A stretch of DNA of 41,640 nucleotides from Selenomonadaceae bacterium (GTDB lineage Bacteria; Bacillota; Negativicutes; Selenomonadales; Selenomonadaceae): the NCBI GenBank assembly GCA_017406175.1, contig JAFQZB010000251.1:1-41640 (forward strand), read 5' to 3'. The translations under genes were made by a program, and so were the position numbers. The notes below the pieces were generated by a model. It was not told the origin of the DNA and made no database searches. It was given only the letters and a program-made list of their open reading frames with translations. Each line of letters starts with the position of its first letter. The stretch's first letter is position 1. This document shows positions 22,958 to 31,638 of the stretch, one piece after another.

Positions 22958-23807
22958 AAGCCTGTATGACGGGGAAGGCTCCTAAGTTCTTCAGCCAAAT
23001 GCTTTTATCGTAAACGGCTCGGATTGCGTCCCTCAAGGCGGCGTCGCCAGCGTCGGTCTCCAGTTCAAAGAAGAAGATATACGCGCCTAAAATCGTTCGA
23101 GCGGGGCGAGACTCAATCCGCGTCATGTTCACGTTGCGTTTAGCGAACTCTTCCAAGACGGAGCAAAGGGAGCCAGCGCGGGAACCGTCAATCTGACAGA
23201 TAATCAGAACCTTGTCGCCGTCGAAGGTCTCGATAGGTGCGGCATCGCGTGGACGGTAGCTAATCTCGAAAAAGCGCGTGAAGTTGTTCGGGTTGTCTTG
23301 AATGTCTTTGGCGGCGATTGTAAGCCCGTGGAGTTTGCCGGCGCGTTCAGTACATATGGCGGCGAAGTTTTCGTTGGCGGAGGCTACAATCTCGGCGGCG
23401 CGGGCAGTCGAAGTCGTAGCGACAATCTCGACGTCGGGAAAGTTTTTGTGCAAGAACTTCCTGCACTGCGCAAGCGGCTGAGCGTGCGAGAAAATCTTTT
23501 TGACTGCCTTAACGTCGGCGAGCGGTTTTGTCATCAAGAAGTTCTTGACTTGCCAGACGAGTTCGCGGCTTATCGTCAAGGTGTCGGAGCGTGCCAGAGT
23601 ATCGAGCGTGATATTTATCGACCCTTCCAAAGAATTTTCCACCGGCACAAGTCCTGCGTCCAATCGTCGTTCCTTGACGGCGTTTAATACGTCGAAGATG
23701 TCCGCGCATATTTCTACCGTAAAATTTTCCCGTGAATGTTTCTTGAGCCAAAGAGCCGCCTCCTCCGAGTGCGTGCCCTTCGGTCCGAGGATTCCTAGCG
23801 TCTTCAT
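22956..23807 (-). CDS. pheA: Prephenate dehydratase
   Basis: A 283-aa monofunctional enzyme that converts prephenate to phenylpyruvate in phenylalanine synthesis. The N-terminal PDT domain has 'GILGPKGTHSEEAA', 'GLVPVENSLEGSINITLD' and the catalytic 'NNFTRFFEI' (T-R-F). The C-terminal ACT domain, which binds Phe for feedback inhibition, has 'GSRAGSLCSVLEEFAKRNVNMTRIESRPAR'. ATG at 23807 is preferred (AGGTGA 8 nt upstream) over in-frame GTG 23816. The start is 1 bp after the stop of the exonuclease gene, so the two are co-transcribed. No chorismate mutase domain is fused. Confidence 0.94.
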   Translation of the reverse strand: MKTLGILGPKGTHSEEAALWLKKHSRENFTVEICADIFDVLNAVKERRLDAGLVPVENSLEGSINITLDTLARSDTLTISRELVWQVKNFLMTKPLADVKAVKKIFSHAQPLAQCRKFLHKNFPDVEIVATTSTARAAEIVASANENFAAICTERAGKLHGLTIAAKDIQDNPNNFTRFFEISYRPRDAAPIETFDGDKVLIICQIDGSRAGSLCSVLEEFAKRNVNMTRIESRPARTILGAYIFFFELETDAGDAALRDAIRAVYDKSIWLKNLGAFPVIQA

Positions 23808-23808
23808 G

Positions 23809-24465
23809 TCAATCACCTAACTTCAGTTTGCTTAATTCGGGGAAGAGGTCGCCGATTGATTGCGATAACTCCTTTGGGCGGAGCAAGTCGATAACGGGTT
23901 GCATGACGCGGAAGAACTCATCATCGTCTTGAAGGAGCGCGAGGATTGCGGCAGTGTTTGCGGCGTCGGCAAGGGCGGTGTGTTGCGTGCCTTCGAAGTC
24001 ACGGTTCATCGCGCCGATTGCGTGCTTAAGTGCCAAAGAGCTATGCAATCCGATTCTCTCGTCGAAAGCCTTCTGCAAGTCCCGCCATTGCCTTTCGAGC
24101 TTGCTGACGTCATAGCCTGGAATCTTGAAGCGGCATTCGTCGCGGAGCTGATTAATATCCGAGTTGCTCCACGAGTAAAGCGTCATGTCCCAAGTTCCAA
24201 TCCAATCCATGAAGTTTTGGAACGCTTCAGGGAACAGCGGCTTATCGGCGACGGTCTCTTGAGTTATGCCGGTCAGCTTGGTTATGTGCTTAGTAATCTC
24301 GCCGTATTGCGGGCGGACGTAGCATTGAAATTCGTCAATCATGTTATAATCTGCGTCGAGCTTCACCGCACCAATCTCAATGACCTCGTCGGTAGTAAAT
24401 CGTCGTACGTCTTTGAGAGTCTTATTGACGGGATTCATTTCCAAATCAATCACAATGTGAACCAA
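23809..24465 (-). CDS. DEDDh-type 3'-5' exonuclease
   Basis: A 218-aa protein of the RNase T/DNA polymerase III epsilon superfamily (KapD-like). ExoI motif 'VIDLEMN' (residues 5-11) gives the first D and E; 'WSNSDINQL' supplies the second Asp; 'HTALADAANTA' gives the His-x4-Asp of the DEDDh class. Such enzymes trim RNA or DNA 3' ends; the substrate here is unknown. TTG start with AGGAGG 8 nt upstream. It heads a two-gene unit with pheA and is divergent from the tRNA/ribosomal block. Confidence 0.88.
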   Translation of the reverse strand: MVHIVIDLEMNPVNKTLKDVRRFTTDEVIEIGAVKLDADYNMIDEFQCYVRPQYGEITKHITKLTGITQETVADKPLFPEAFQNFMDWIGTWDMTLYSWSNSDINQLRDECRFKIPGYDVSKLERQWRDLQKAFDERIGLHSSLALKHAIGAMNRDFEGTQHTALADAANTAAILALLQDDDEFFRVMQPVIDLLRPKELSQSIGDLFPELSKLKLGD

Positions 24466-24540
24466 ATTATCAACCTCCTAATAGCTTTGTTAGTTGATAA
24501 TTCTGGTTGCGTCTGAAAATATCCTGCTAGAAAGTTTTTA

Positions 24541-24569
24541 TTGACAAAATTAAAGACGTATGATAACAT
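24541..24569 (+). promoter_or_regulatory. Strong promoter of the tRNA-rpmG-secE-nusG block
   Basis: TTGACA (24541-24546), a 17-bp spacer and TAACAT (24564-24569) with an extended TGa, 35 bp before the initiator tRNA. Confidence 0.88.
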
Positions 24570-24604
24570 GCGCGTCGTTGTGGGCAAGAGTTCATGACAA
24601 GAGT

Positions 24605-24680
<76 letters not shown>

Positions 24681-24682
24681 AC

Positions 24683-24758
24683 GCTGATGTAGCTCAGTCG
24701 GTAGAGCGTATCCTTGGTAAGGATAAGGTCACCAGTTCAATCCTGGTCATCAGCTCCA
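24683..24758 (+). tRNA. tRNA-Thr (GGT)
   Basis: 76 nt with CCA. Acceptor GCTGATG/CATCAGC, anticodon loop TTGGTAA (GGT at 24716-24718), T-arm CCAGTTCAATCCTGG. It decodes ACC/ACU. Confidence 0.97.
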
Positions 24759-24760
24759 GC

Positions 24761-24837
24761 GGCGGCGTAGCTCAGTTGGCTAGAGCATTCGGTTCATACC
24801 CGGAGTGTCACTGGTTCAAATCCAGTCGCCGCCACCA
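24761..24837 (+). tRNA. Elongator tRNA-Met (CAT)
   Basis: 77 nt with CCA. Acceptor GGCGGCG/CGCCGCC is fully paired, so it is not an initiator. Anticodon CAT at 24795-24797. A tRNA-Ile2 with a lysidine-modified CAU cannot be excluded from sequence alone. Confidence 0.93.
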
Positions 24838-24849
24838 CTTGAGATTAAC

Positions 24850-24870
24850 GCCCCTGCAAAGGGGCTTTAT
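24850..24870 (+). terminator. Attenuator-like hairpin between tRNAs and rpmG
   Basis: GCCCCT-GCAA-AGGGGC (24850-24865) with a short TTTAT tail. The weak T-run suggests partial termination or a processing signal that lowers expression of the protein genes relative to the tRNAs. Confidence 0.65.
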
Positions 24871-24896
24871 TCAATTAATAAACAGGAGGGCGAATC

Positions 24897-25046
24897 ATGA
24901 GGACAAATATAACCCTGTCCTGCACCGAATGCAAGAACCGCAACTACAGGACAAACAAGAACAAGAAGAATACTCCCGACCGAATCGAAATGAAGAAGTA
25001 TTGCCGTTTCTGCAAGAAGCACACCCTGCATAAGGAAACCAAATAA
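24897..25046 (+). CDS. rpmG: 50S ribosomal protein L33
   Basis: A 49-aa protein beginning '[17 protein letters not shown]' and containing the L33 pattern '[15 protein letters not shown]'. The two CxxC pairs make it the zinc-binding (C+) form. It is located right before secE, as in many Firmicutes. SD AGGAGGG lies upstream, and its TAA stop overlaps the secE ATG (TAATG), so translation is coupled. Confidence 0.96.
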   Translation: MRTNITLSCTECKNRNYRTNKNKKNTPDRIEMKKYCRFCKKHTLHKETK

Positions 25047-25249
25047 TGACGGAGCAAAAGGGCGAAAAAAAGGGCGTCATTCAGTTTATTAGGGAAGTCC
25101 GCACCGAACTAAAAAAAGTTTCTTGGCCAACTAATAAAGAGCTTGTCTCTTATACAGGCGTTGTGGGGCTTGCGGTTGTAATCGTCTGCGTACTGATTTG
25201 GATTTGTGATACGGCTTTTGCTAAGCTGTTCCGACTTATTCTCGGCTGA
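25046..25249 (+). CDS. secE: Preprotein translocase subunit SecE
   Basis: A 67-aa protein with a short cytoplasmic amphipathic helix ('VIQFIREVRTELKKVSWPTNKEL', the conserved SecE motif with WP) and one C-terminal membrane helix ('YTGVVGLAVVIVCVLIWICDTAF'). It clamps SecY in the translocon. The single-helix form is normal for bacteria other than enterics. It overlaps rpmG by one base and is followed by nusG after 14 bp. Confidence 0.96.
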   Translation: MTEQKGEKKGVIQFIREVRTELKKVSWPTNKELVSYTGVVGLAVVIVCVLIWICDTAFAKLFRLILG

Positions 25250-25263
25250 AAGGAAAAGTTACA

Positions 25264-25812
25264 ATGGATAAGAACATAACGAATTTGGAACGCATTCCCG
25301 GACGTGCTTGGTACGTTGTTCATACCTATTCTGGCTATGAAAAGAAGGTTAAAGCCACCCTTGAAAGCAAAGTCGCCGCACAGGGTCTTGAAGACGTTAT
25401 CTTTGATGTTATAGTGCCCATGCACGATGAATCCGAATTCAAAGACGGCAGAAGACGCATTGTTAAGAAAAAAGTTTTCCCTGGCTACGTCCTTGTTGAT
25501 ATGATTGTCGATGATAATTCTTGGTTCGTTGTCCGCAATACGCAAGGCGTGACGGGCTTTGTCGGCTCCGAAAAAAATCCTATTCCGCTGAGCGAGGAAG
25601 AAGCGCAAAAAATTTTGACAGAGCTGATTGACGGACATGTCGTTGATGACACCCTCGGCTTTAATGTCAATGACAACGTGCGAATTATTGACGGCATCTT
25701 TGAGAATCGGCTCGCAACCATCAAATCAATCGATGCGGAGAAACAACGCCTTAAAGTTCTGGTTGAGGATATGCCCGTTGATTTAGACGTCAGCCAGGTT
25801 GAAAAGCTTTAA
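25264..25812 (+). CDS. nusG: Transcription termination/antitermination factor NusG
   Basis: A 182-aa protein with the NGN domain ('RAWYVVHTYSGYEKKVKATLESK', 'KVFPGYVLVDMIVDDNSWFVVRNTQGVTGFVG') and a C-terminal KOW domain ('DNVRIIDGIFENRLATIKSID'). It binds RNA polymerase and couples it to ribosomes or Rho. Length and gene order secE-nusG-rplK are canonical. SD AAAGG before the ATG. Confidence 0.97.
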   Translation: MDKNITNLERIPGRAWYVVHTYSGYEKKVKATLESKVAAQGLEDVIFDVIVPMHDESEFKDGRRRIVKKKVFPGYVLVDMIVDDNSWFVVRNTQGVTGFVGSEKNPIPLSEEEAQKILTELIDGHVVDDTLGFNVNDNVRIIDGIFENRLATIKSIDAEKQRLKVLVEDMPVDLDVSQVEKL

Positions 25813-25833
25813 TCACTGAAAGGAGGTGCACCA

Positions 25834-26259
25834 ATGGCAAAGAAAGTTACCAAAGTCGTCAAGCTTCAAGTTCCAGCGGGTAAGGCAACGCCTGCGCCGC
25901 CAGTCGGTCCGGCACTCGGTCAAGCGGGCGTCAATATTATGGCGTTCGTCAAAGAGTTCAACGACCGCACAGCACAGCAGGCAGGCTTGATTATCCCCGT
26001 CGAAATTTCGGTTTATGAAGACCGTTCCTTTACGTTCATAACCAAGACACCGCCTGCGGCAGTCCTTTTGAAAAAGGCGGCGGGCATTGAGAAGGCTTCG
26101 GGCGAACCCAACAAAAACAAAGTCGCTAAACTGCCCCGCGCCAAAGCTCAAGAAATTGCCGAACTCAAGATGAAAGACCTCAACGCTGGTTCAGTCGAGG
26201 CGGCAACGCGTATGATTGAAGGCACAGCGCGTAGCATGGGCATTGAGATTGTCGCTTAA
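25834..26259 (+). CDS. rplK: 50S ribosomal protein L11
   Basis: A 141-aa protein with '[34 protein letters not shown]' (N-domain) and a C-terminal rRNA-binding domain ending '[33 protein letters not shown]'. It forms the GTPase-associated centre with L10/L12. A strong AAAGGAGGTG SD lies 21 bp after nusG. Usual length. Confidence 0.98.
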   Translation: MAKKVTKVVKLQVPAGKATPAPPVGPALGQAGVNIMAFVKEFNDRTAQQAGLIIPVEISVYEDRSFTFITKTPPAAVLLKKAAGIEKASGEPNKNKVAKLPRAKAQEIAELKMKDLNAGSVEAATRMIEGTARSMGIEIVA

Positions 26260-26308
26260 GCAGGCAAGGCGGGAGAGTTAATCGTTTGTACCGCAAGGAG
26301 GAAATTTA

Positions 26309-26989
26309 ATGGCAAAGCAAAGCAAAAGATTCCGCGAGGCTCAAGCCCTCGTCGAGAATGGGAAGTTTTACACCGCTGACGAAGCTGTTGCCCTGGTGAA
26401 GAAGACTGCAACGGCTAAGTTCGATGAGACGATTGAATTGCATGTGCGCTTGGGCGTCGACCCGAAATACGCTGACCAGCAGGTTCGCGGCGCAATCGTC
26501 CTTCCAAACGGCATTGGCAAGACAAAAAGAGTTTTGGCATTCGTCGCGGGCGAGAAGGCTAAAGAGGCTGAAGCGGCAGGCGCGGATTATGTCGGCACTG
26601 ATGATTTGGTCGCGAAGATTCAAGGCGGTTGGTTTGATTTCGATGTAGCAGTTGCTACGCCCGACATGATGCGCATTATCGGTCGCTTAGGTAAGCTCTT
26701 GGGTCCGCGTGGACTTATGCCTAACCCGAAGCTCGGTACTGTCACCAACGACATTGCTAAGGCTATCGGCGAGCAAAAGGCTGGTAAGGTCGAATACCGC
26801 ACCGACAAGCAGGGCAACATTCACTGCCCGATTGGCAAGAAGTCTTTCGAGGAAGACAAGCTCAAGGAAAACTATCAGACGCTTATCGATACGTTAATCC
26901 GTGTCAAACCGGCGGCGGCGAAGGGTCAATATATCCGCTCAATCACGTTGGCGGCGGCAATGGGTCCTGGCGTCCCGATTCAAATCTAA
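26309..26989 (+). CDS. rplA: 50S ribosomal protein L1
   Basis: A 226-aa protein of the L1 stalk that moves deacylated tRNA out of the E site. It has the L1 signature '[25 protein letters not shown]' and '[26 protein letters not shown]'. In bacteria L1 also represses the L11 operon by binding its mRNA. AAGGAGG SD; a 49-bp spacer follows rplK. Confidence 0.98.
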   Translation: MAKQSKRFREAQALVENGKFYTADEAVALVKKTATAKFDETIELHVRLGVDPKYADQQVRGAIVLPNGIGKTKRVLAFVAGEKAKEAEAAGADYVGTDDLVAKIQGGWFDFDVAVATPDMMRIIGRLGKLLGPRGLMPNPKLGTVTNDIAKAIGEQKAGKVEYRTDKQGNIHCPIGKKSFEEDKLKENYQTLIDTLIRVKPAAAKGQYIRSITLAAAMGPGVPIQI

Positions 26990-26997
26990 AACTGAAT

Positions 26998-27108
26998 ATC
27001 TCAGACCATAGACGGCAAGTTCGGCACGCCGATTAAAGTGCTTGCTCAGGTCGAAAGCAACTTTGACGTTAAAGTTTCCTTCGGTCTGTGTGGTCGAAGG
27101 ATTTTTAC
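26998..27108 (+). ncRNA. Ribosomal protein L10 leader with attenuator
   Basis: Between rplA and rplJ lies a structured leader. The region 'AGACGGCAAG...GGCACGCCGATTAAAGTGC' fits the L10-leader kink-turn element that binds the L10(L12)4 complex. Near its end TCCTTCG (27077-27083) pairs with CGAAGGA (27095-27101), followed by TTTTT, an intrinsic attenuator. Excess L10/L12 would favour termination before rplJ. Assignment rests on position and motif, not a covariance search. Confidence 0.7.
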
Positions 27109-27130
27109 TTTGTGTGGGGAGGTGAAATTT

Positions 27131-27688
27131 ATGGCAGTTACGAGTAAGGTTACACCCAAAAAAGAGGCGGTCGTCGCCGAAATTAAAGGCTGGCTGACTT
27201 CTGCTAAAGGCGTCGTCATCACGAGCTACAGAGGTCTGAACGTGGCGACTGATACCCAACTGCGTCGCGAGCTCCGTGCGGCGGGCGTCCAATATAAAGT
27301 CGTCAAAAACACCATGCTCCGTATCGCGGCTAAGCAGGCGGGCATTGAAGGTCTTGACGTGCATTTGGAAGGCACAACGGCGATGGCATTCTCCGCTGAA
27401 GACGCGGTTGCTCCAGCGAAGGTTATCTGCGACTTCATGAAGAAAAACAAGCTTGAAGACCCCGGCATTTTGACGATTAAGGTTGGCATGGTCGAGGGCA
27501 AAGTTATCGACATGGCAGGCGTCAAAGCTCTGGCGAACTTGCCGAGCCGTGAACAACTCGTCGCGAAACTCCTTGGCAGCATGAACGCTCCGATTGCAAA
27601 CTGCGTTGGCGTCTTGAGTGCAGTTATTCGCAATTTCGTCGGCGTCGTTGATGCTATTCGCGAGAAGAAGGAAAAAGAAGCGGCTTAA
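27131..27688 (+). CDS. rplJ: 50S ribosomal protein L10
   Basis: A 185-aa protein starting at ATG 27131 behind GGGGAGGTG; the open frame extends upstream to a TTG at 27038 but that lies inside the leader. It has 'EIKGWLTSAKGVVITSYRGLNVATDTQLRRELRAAGVQYKVVKNTM' and the C-terminal helix that carries L7/L12 dimers ('VGVLSAVIRNFVGVVDAIREKKEKE'). It is the base of the ribosomal stalk. Confidence 0.97.
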   Translation: MAVTSKVTPKKEAVVAEIKGWLTSAKGVVITSYRGLNVATDTQLRRELRAAGVQYKVVKNTMLRIAAKQAGIEGLDVHLEGTTAMAFSAEDAVAPAKVICDFMKKNKLEDPGILTIKVGMVEGKVIDMAGVKALANLPSREQLVAKLLGSMNAPIANCVGVLSAVIRNFVGVVDAIREKKEKEAA

Positions 27689-27730
27689 TCCGTGTGAAGT
27701 TTTTGTTTAGAAAATGGAGGCTGAAATATA

Positions 27731-28105
27731 ATGACTAGAGAAGAAATTATGCAAGCGATTGAAAGCATGACGGTTTTGGAACTTAGCGAACTCGTCAAAG
27801 CTATGGAAGAACGTTTCGGCGTGAGTGCGGCGGCTCCGGTAGCAGTAGCAGCGGCAGGTCCTGCGGCAGCAGCGGCTGAACCCGAAGAGGAGAAAACCGA
27901 ATTTGATGTTGTTCTTGCCAATGTCGGTCAAGAGAAAATTAAAGTCATCAAGGCAGTCCGCGAGGCAACTGGTCTTGGACTTAAGGAAGCAAAAGCTCTC
28001 GTCGACGGCGCACCCGCTCCAGTCAAAGAGAAAATCTCGAAGGCTGACGCTGAAGCTCTCAAAGCTAAACTCGAAGAGGTCGGCGCAACAGTCGAGATTA
28101 AGTAA
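27731..28105 (+). CDS. rplL: 50S ribosomal protein L7/L12
   Basis: A 124-aa protein with an N-terminal dimerisation helix ('[31 protein letters not shown]'), an Ala/Pro/Val hinge and the C-terminal factor-binding domain ('[41 protein letters not shown]'). It recruits translational GTPases. SD GGAGG. In most bacteria rpoB and rpoC follow; here two tRNA-Val genes with their own promoter follow instead, and no terminator lies between. Confidence 0.98.
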   Translation: MTREEIMQAIESMTVLELSELVKAMEERFGVSAAAPVAVAAAGPAAAAAEPEEEKTEFDVVLANVGQEKIKVIKAVREATGLGLKEAKALVDGAPAPVKEKISKADAEALKAKLEEVGATVEIK

Positions 28106-28113
28106 AAAACTTC

Positions 28114-28142
28114 TTGACAGCTTAAACCGTAGCAGTTATAAT
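28114..28142 (+). promoter_or_regulatory. Full-consensus promoter for the tRNA-Val pair
   Basis: TTGACA (28114-28119), exactly 17 bp, TATAAT (28137-28142), 24 bp before the first tRNA-Val. A small GTCTT/AAGAC hairpin (28150-28163) lies just before the tRNA. Confidence 0.93.
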
Positions 28143-28165
28143 TGCGCCTGTCTTGATAAAGACGT

Positions 28166-28242
28166 GGGGTTGTAGCTCAGATGGTTAGAGTGCCTCGTTG
28201 ACATCGAGGAGGTCACAGATTCGAGTTCTGTCAGCCCCACCA
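28166..28242 (+). tRNA. tRNA-Val (GAC)
   Basis: 77 nt with CCA. Acceptor GGGGTTG/CAGCCCC (one T-G pair), anticodon loop TTGACAT with GAC at 28200-28202, T-arm ACAGATTCGAGTTCTGT. It decodes GUC/GUU. Confidence 0.96.
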
Positions 28243-28256
28243 TTTGATTTTCTAGG

Positions 28257-28332
28257 GCTCGCTTAACTCAGTTGGTAGAGTATCTCCGTCACATGGAGGA
28301 AGTCGTGGGTTCGAGTCCCTCAGCGAGCACCA
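28257..28332 (+). tRNA. tRNA-Val (CAC)
   Basis: 76 nt with CCA. Acceptor GCTCGCT/AGCGAGC, anticodon stem TCTCC/GGAGG (one T-G pair) with loop GTCACAT, anticodon CAC at 28290-28292. It decodes GUG. The loop carries G at position 32, slightly unusual. Confidence 0.93.
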
Positions 28333-28353
28333 CACTTAATACGAAATTAACAG

Positions 28354-28386
28354 GTTGCCTCCCAAATTCGGGAGGTAACTTTTTTT
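28354..28386 (+). terminator. Terminator of the rplL/tRNA-Val transcript
   Basis: GTTGCCTCCC (28354-28363) pairs with GGGAGGTAAC (28370-28379), loop AAATTC, followed by seven T. Confidence 0.95.
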
Positions 28387-28486
28387 GCAACGTGGACGTT
28401 GCATCCAGTGGTCGCGCTTCAGTCATCAATGATTCGGAGTTCATGCCCGCGTTCGTACGAAATGCTTGCGCATTTCTAGTTTCGTA
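28387..28486 (+). repeat. Inverted repeats upstream of the NAGPA-like gene
   Basis: Two structures fill this 130-bp spacer: GCAACGT-GG-ACGTTGC (28387-28402) and GAAATGC-TTGC-GCATTTC (28459-28476), the latter competing with TACGAAA (28456-28462)/TTTCGTA (28480-28486). They may form alternative RNA folds or protein sites before the SD at about 28503. No clear promoter is seen. Confidence 0.5.
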
Positions 28487-28516
28487 AAAAAAATGTTTTA
28501 ACAGGAGTAAGTTTCA

Positions 28517-29746
28517 ATGATAAAGAAAATTGCCGCGCTATTGACGGCGGGAATATTTTTCCTAACGTCGCCGAGCCTAGCTTGGGCTGAAAAAAATTTG
28601 CCAGAAGAATCTTCCGAGACAAAATCAGTTGAAGAACCATTTACAACGCCCGAAGATGAAATAACACATCCACCGCTAGACCCCGCATATCACGACCCGC
28701 CAGTTTATGAAGAAGGGCAAGAGCCTCCGCAAACCGTTGAGCCGCCGCCCGTAGATGACGGCGAAGGCTTGGAGTTTTTAGTTTATCATAAGGACGGAGT
28801 GATGGCGTTTGCGATTATCGCCGACCACGAGAAATATCAACTGCGCCCCGTCGTCGCTAAGAATCAAATTCCGGGACGTGCGACGGTTTCGCAGATGAAT
28901 TCGCCCGACGCAATCGCCACGATTAATGCAAGCTACTTCGCGACCAATGGAGTTATCCTAGGCAACACAAAGATTGACGGACTGACGGCGGGCACGACTT
29001 ACTTTATCCGCTCGGCGATTGGAATCAGGGCGGATGGCTCCACGATTTTTGCGCGGCAGAGTTATCGCGGCGTCTTGCAATTCAACGGGGAAGAAGTCGT
29101 AGTCGACGGCGTCAACTGTGAACGCAATCCCGATTCCGTCATCGTTTACAACAGCTGGCAGGGTGCGACGACTGGCACGAATAATTTCGGCGTGGAATTC
29201 GTCGTGCAGGACGGAGTCGTTGTGAATATCTTCCGCGACAAAGGCAACAACTACATTCCGCCGAACGGATTTATCGTCAGTGTTCACGGCACGGCGGCGG
29301 AGGCTTTCAAGGGGGTTTACGTCGGCGACGCGATGACTTTCGACGAGGATTATATTAACGTGGAGCACGGCGACGACTTCAACGAGGCAATCCATATCGT
29401 CGGCGCGGGTCCCACTCTCGTTAAAGACGGGGAAGTTTACGTGACGGCGGACGCCGAGCAATTCCCAAATGATATTCGTATCGGGCGTGCGCCGCGTTCG
29501 GCAGTTGGCATCACGCAATATGGCGATTATATCTTTGCAGTCGTCGACGGGCGGCAAGCTCACAGCAAAGGTTGCACGCTCACCGAGTGGGCACGGATTC
29601 TTAAGGAAAGTTTCGGGGCGGTTGAGGCGATTAACTTGGACGGCGGCGGCTCCACGGAATTGTTTTTCAAAGGCAGTCTAGTAAATAAGCCTAGCGACGG
29701 CAGGGAACGACTTATAGCGGACGCGTTGACGATTCTGCCGAAATGA
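28517..29746 (+). CDS. Secreted phosphodiester glycosidase (NAGPA-domain) protein
   Basis: A 409-aa protein with a signal peptide (residues 1-24, 'MIKKIAALLTAGIFFLTSPS' plus Ala-Trp-Ala). A Pro/Glu-rich stretch to about residue 85 is followed by an NAGPA domain (phosphodiester glycosidase fold): 'IATINASYFATNGVILGNTKIDG', 'RAPRSAVGITQYGDYIFAVVDGR' and 'AINLDGGGSTELFFKG'. NAGPA-type enzymes remove sugars from phosphodiester-linked glycans; in bacteria they act on envelope or wall teichoic-type polymers (family knowledge). Substrate here is unknown. First gene of a set with the S55 peptidase and murA. Confidence 0.88.
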   Translation: MIKKIAALLTAGIFFLTSPSLAWAEKNLPEESSETKSVEEPFTTPEDEITHPPLDPAYHDPPVYEEGQEPPQTVEPPPVDDGEGLEFLVYHKDGVMAFAIIADHEKYQLRPVVAKNQIPGRATVSQMNSPDAIATINASYFATNGVILGNTKIDGLTAGTTYFIRSAIGIRADGSTIFARQSYRGVLQFNGEEVVVDGVNCERNPDSVIVYNSWQGATTGTNNFGVEFVVQDGVVVNIFRDKGNNYIPPNGFIVSVHGTAAEAFKGVYVGDAMTFDEDYINVEHGDDFNEAIHIVGAGPTLVKDGEVYVTADAEQFPNDIRIGRAPRSAVGITQYGDYIFAVVDGRQAHSKGCTLTEWARILKESFGAVEAINLDGGGSTELFFKGSLVNKPSDGRERLIADALTILPK

Positions 29747-29783
29747 TTTATTATTCATGCGTTATTATTGATTGCAATCGGGA

Positions 29784-31622
29784 ATGGAGTTGAAAGACTT
29801 GCAAAGGTTGTTTGTGAAATTATTTTTAATCGTCGTGCTGATAATCTTCGTCACGCCGCTGAAGGTCTCAGCTATGCCAGAGATTGTACCGTTCGACCAG
29901 CTCAAAAGCGGCATGAGTGGCAAGGCTTATACGGTCGTTGACGGCTCCGGCAAGATAGAATCCTTCGACGTGAAGATTATCGGCTTGACGGACGAGGGCA
30001 AAGGCTCCAAACGCATTATCATTGCGCAGACCTCTGGCGAAGTCATAAAGCGCACGGGCGGTATCTTGCAGGGCATGAGCGGTTCTCCCGTTTACATTGA
30101 CGGCAAACTTATCGGGGCATTGTCCGCCACGCTTAAGGAAATGGATCCTTACACCGCCTTTATCACGCCGATTGAAAGTATGTTGGAGCTGTGGACCCTT
30201 CCCGACCCCAAGGCGCAAGTGAATTACTTCAAAACTGCCAAGGCGGCGGAGGAAGAAAATAAATCCAACGAGTCAGAGAAAGTCGAGCCTGAGAGCAAAG
30301 ACGCTTCCACTGACGAAGTTACAGAAGACATAGAAGACGCGGAGCAAGTCGAAGAATTGGACGCATTGTATATCAGCGGCTTCGACGCAAGCGGCATGAG
30401 ATTTTTACAACGGGAGCTTGGCTTAAAGAATTTGCAAACGTCATCAGCAACGAAACCTGAACGCGGAATTCAACTTGATGCAACCCTTGAGCCTGGCTCG
30501 GCATTGGGCGTGGCGATTATCTATGGCGATTTCTCGTTGGGGGCGACGGGCACGGTTACTGCTGTGGACGGCAAGAGGCTTTTGGCGTTCGGGCATTCGT
30601 TCACGCATTCGGGCAACGTCAACTACTTCATGACGGACGCATCAGTTATCGGCTCGGTCAGCGGCGTCACGGGTAACGGCGTAAAGCTCGCGGGTATCGG
30701 TCATATTATAGGGCGCGTCAATCAGGATAGGGATTCGGGCATTGCGGGTATCCTCGGCACGTTCCCGGCAGTCGTCCCAATCACCGTGACCATTCACGAC
30801 ACCGCCCTTAACAAAGAAGAGACTTACACCGCGACGATTGCTTACAACGAAAACTTAATCCCGAAACTCGGCGCGGCGGTTGCTTATACTGCTCTTAGCA
30901 AGATGGCTGACACGACGGCGGAAAGTACTGTCGAAATTGATTTCAACATCAAGACTAATGCGGTTGCTGACGGTGAGTTGGCTCGCAAGAACATGTTCTA
31001 CAACACAACGGACGTCGGGCAAGTCGCAATCCTTGAACTTATGCAAGCACTTAATCTCGTCTGTTCTAATACTAAAGAGGAGTCGAATATCTTCGGCGTG
31101 GACGTGAACATTTCATTCGAGGCGGAGCGGCGCACGGCGTCAATTATCTCCGTCACGCCCGAAAAGAAATCCGTTAAGCCCGGCGAAACAGTCAATCTTA
31201 CAGTCGAGTTGCAACCCTATCGCAAGCCCGTCGAGAAAGTCACCCTGCCTTATACCGTACCTTTGACGGCGCGGCAAGGTAATCTGGCTTTGGAAATTCA
31301 CGGCGGCGCACTCGTTCCAGTCAATCAGGCAATGGCAATGGCTAACGCGGGACTTGTCACGGCTGATTCAAACAAGAGCTACGAAGACAAGATAAAAGAG
31401 TTCCTCAAGACTGGCAAGAACAATCAGCTTGTCGTGGATGTCGGCGGGGCGAATGAACCTAAGACAGAAAAACAAATCCGCCAAGAGATTGCTCAAGCTA
31501 AACGGGCGCAGGCTCGGCTCAAGAAGGCGGGCATATCCTCAAAGAAAGTCGACAACAAGGTTGACACGAACTACATCATCGATAACGTCATGCGCACAAC
31601 CCTTAGCGTCGAGAAGGTTTGA
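29784..31622 (+). CDS. SpoIVB-type S55 serine peptidase family protein
   Basis: About 612 aa. An N-terminal hydrophobic segment ('[22 protein letters not shown]') acts as signal or anchor. The S55 domain begins '[24 protein letters not shown]' and contains the catalytic-Ser motif '[21 protein letters not shown]'. After a Glu-rich linker comes '[23 protein letters not shown]', a second family motif. SpoIVB cleaves SpoIVFA in sporulating Bacillus to activate pro-sigmaK processing; in diderm Firmicutes related proteins occur outside sporulation loci. The start is ambiguous: ATG 29784, or TTG 29799, which has GGAG 9 nt upstream. No PDZ domain is obvious. It is 25-40 bp after the NAGPA gene and followed by murA. 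Confidence 0.82.
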   Translation: MELKDLQRLFVKLFLIVVLIIFVTPLKVSAMPEIVPFDQLKSGMSGKAYTVVDGSGKIESFDVKIIGLTDEGKGSKRIIIAQTSGEVIKRTGGILQGMSGSPVYIDGKLIGALSATLKEMDPYTAFITPIESMLELWTLPDPKAQVNYFKTAKAAEEENKSNESEKVEPESKDASTDEVTEDIEDAEQVEELDALYISGFDASGMRFLQRELGLKNLQTSSATKPERGIQLDATLEPGSALGVAIIYGDFSLGATGTVTAVDGKRLLAFGHSFTHSGNVNYFMTDASVIGSVSGVTGNGVKLAGIGHIIGRVNQDRDSGIAGILGTFPAVVPITVTIHDTALNKEETYTATIAYNENLIPKLGAAVAYTALSKMADTTAESTVEIDFNIKTNAVADGELARKNMFYNTTDVGQVAILELMQALNLVCSNTKEESNIFGVDVNISFEAERRTASIISVTPEKKSVKPGETVNLTVELQPYRKPVEKVTLPYTVPLTARQGNLALEIHGGALVPVNQAMAMANAGLVTADSNKSYEDKIKEFLKTGKNNQLVVDVGGANEPKTEKQIRQEIAQAKRAQARLKKAGISSKKVDNKVDTNYIIDNVMRTTLSVEKV

Positions 31623-31638
31623 CGGGAGGATTGAGATT

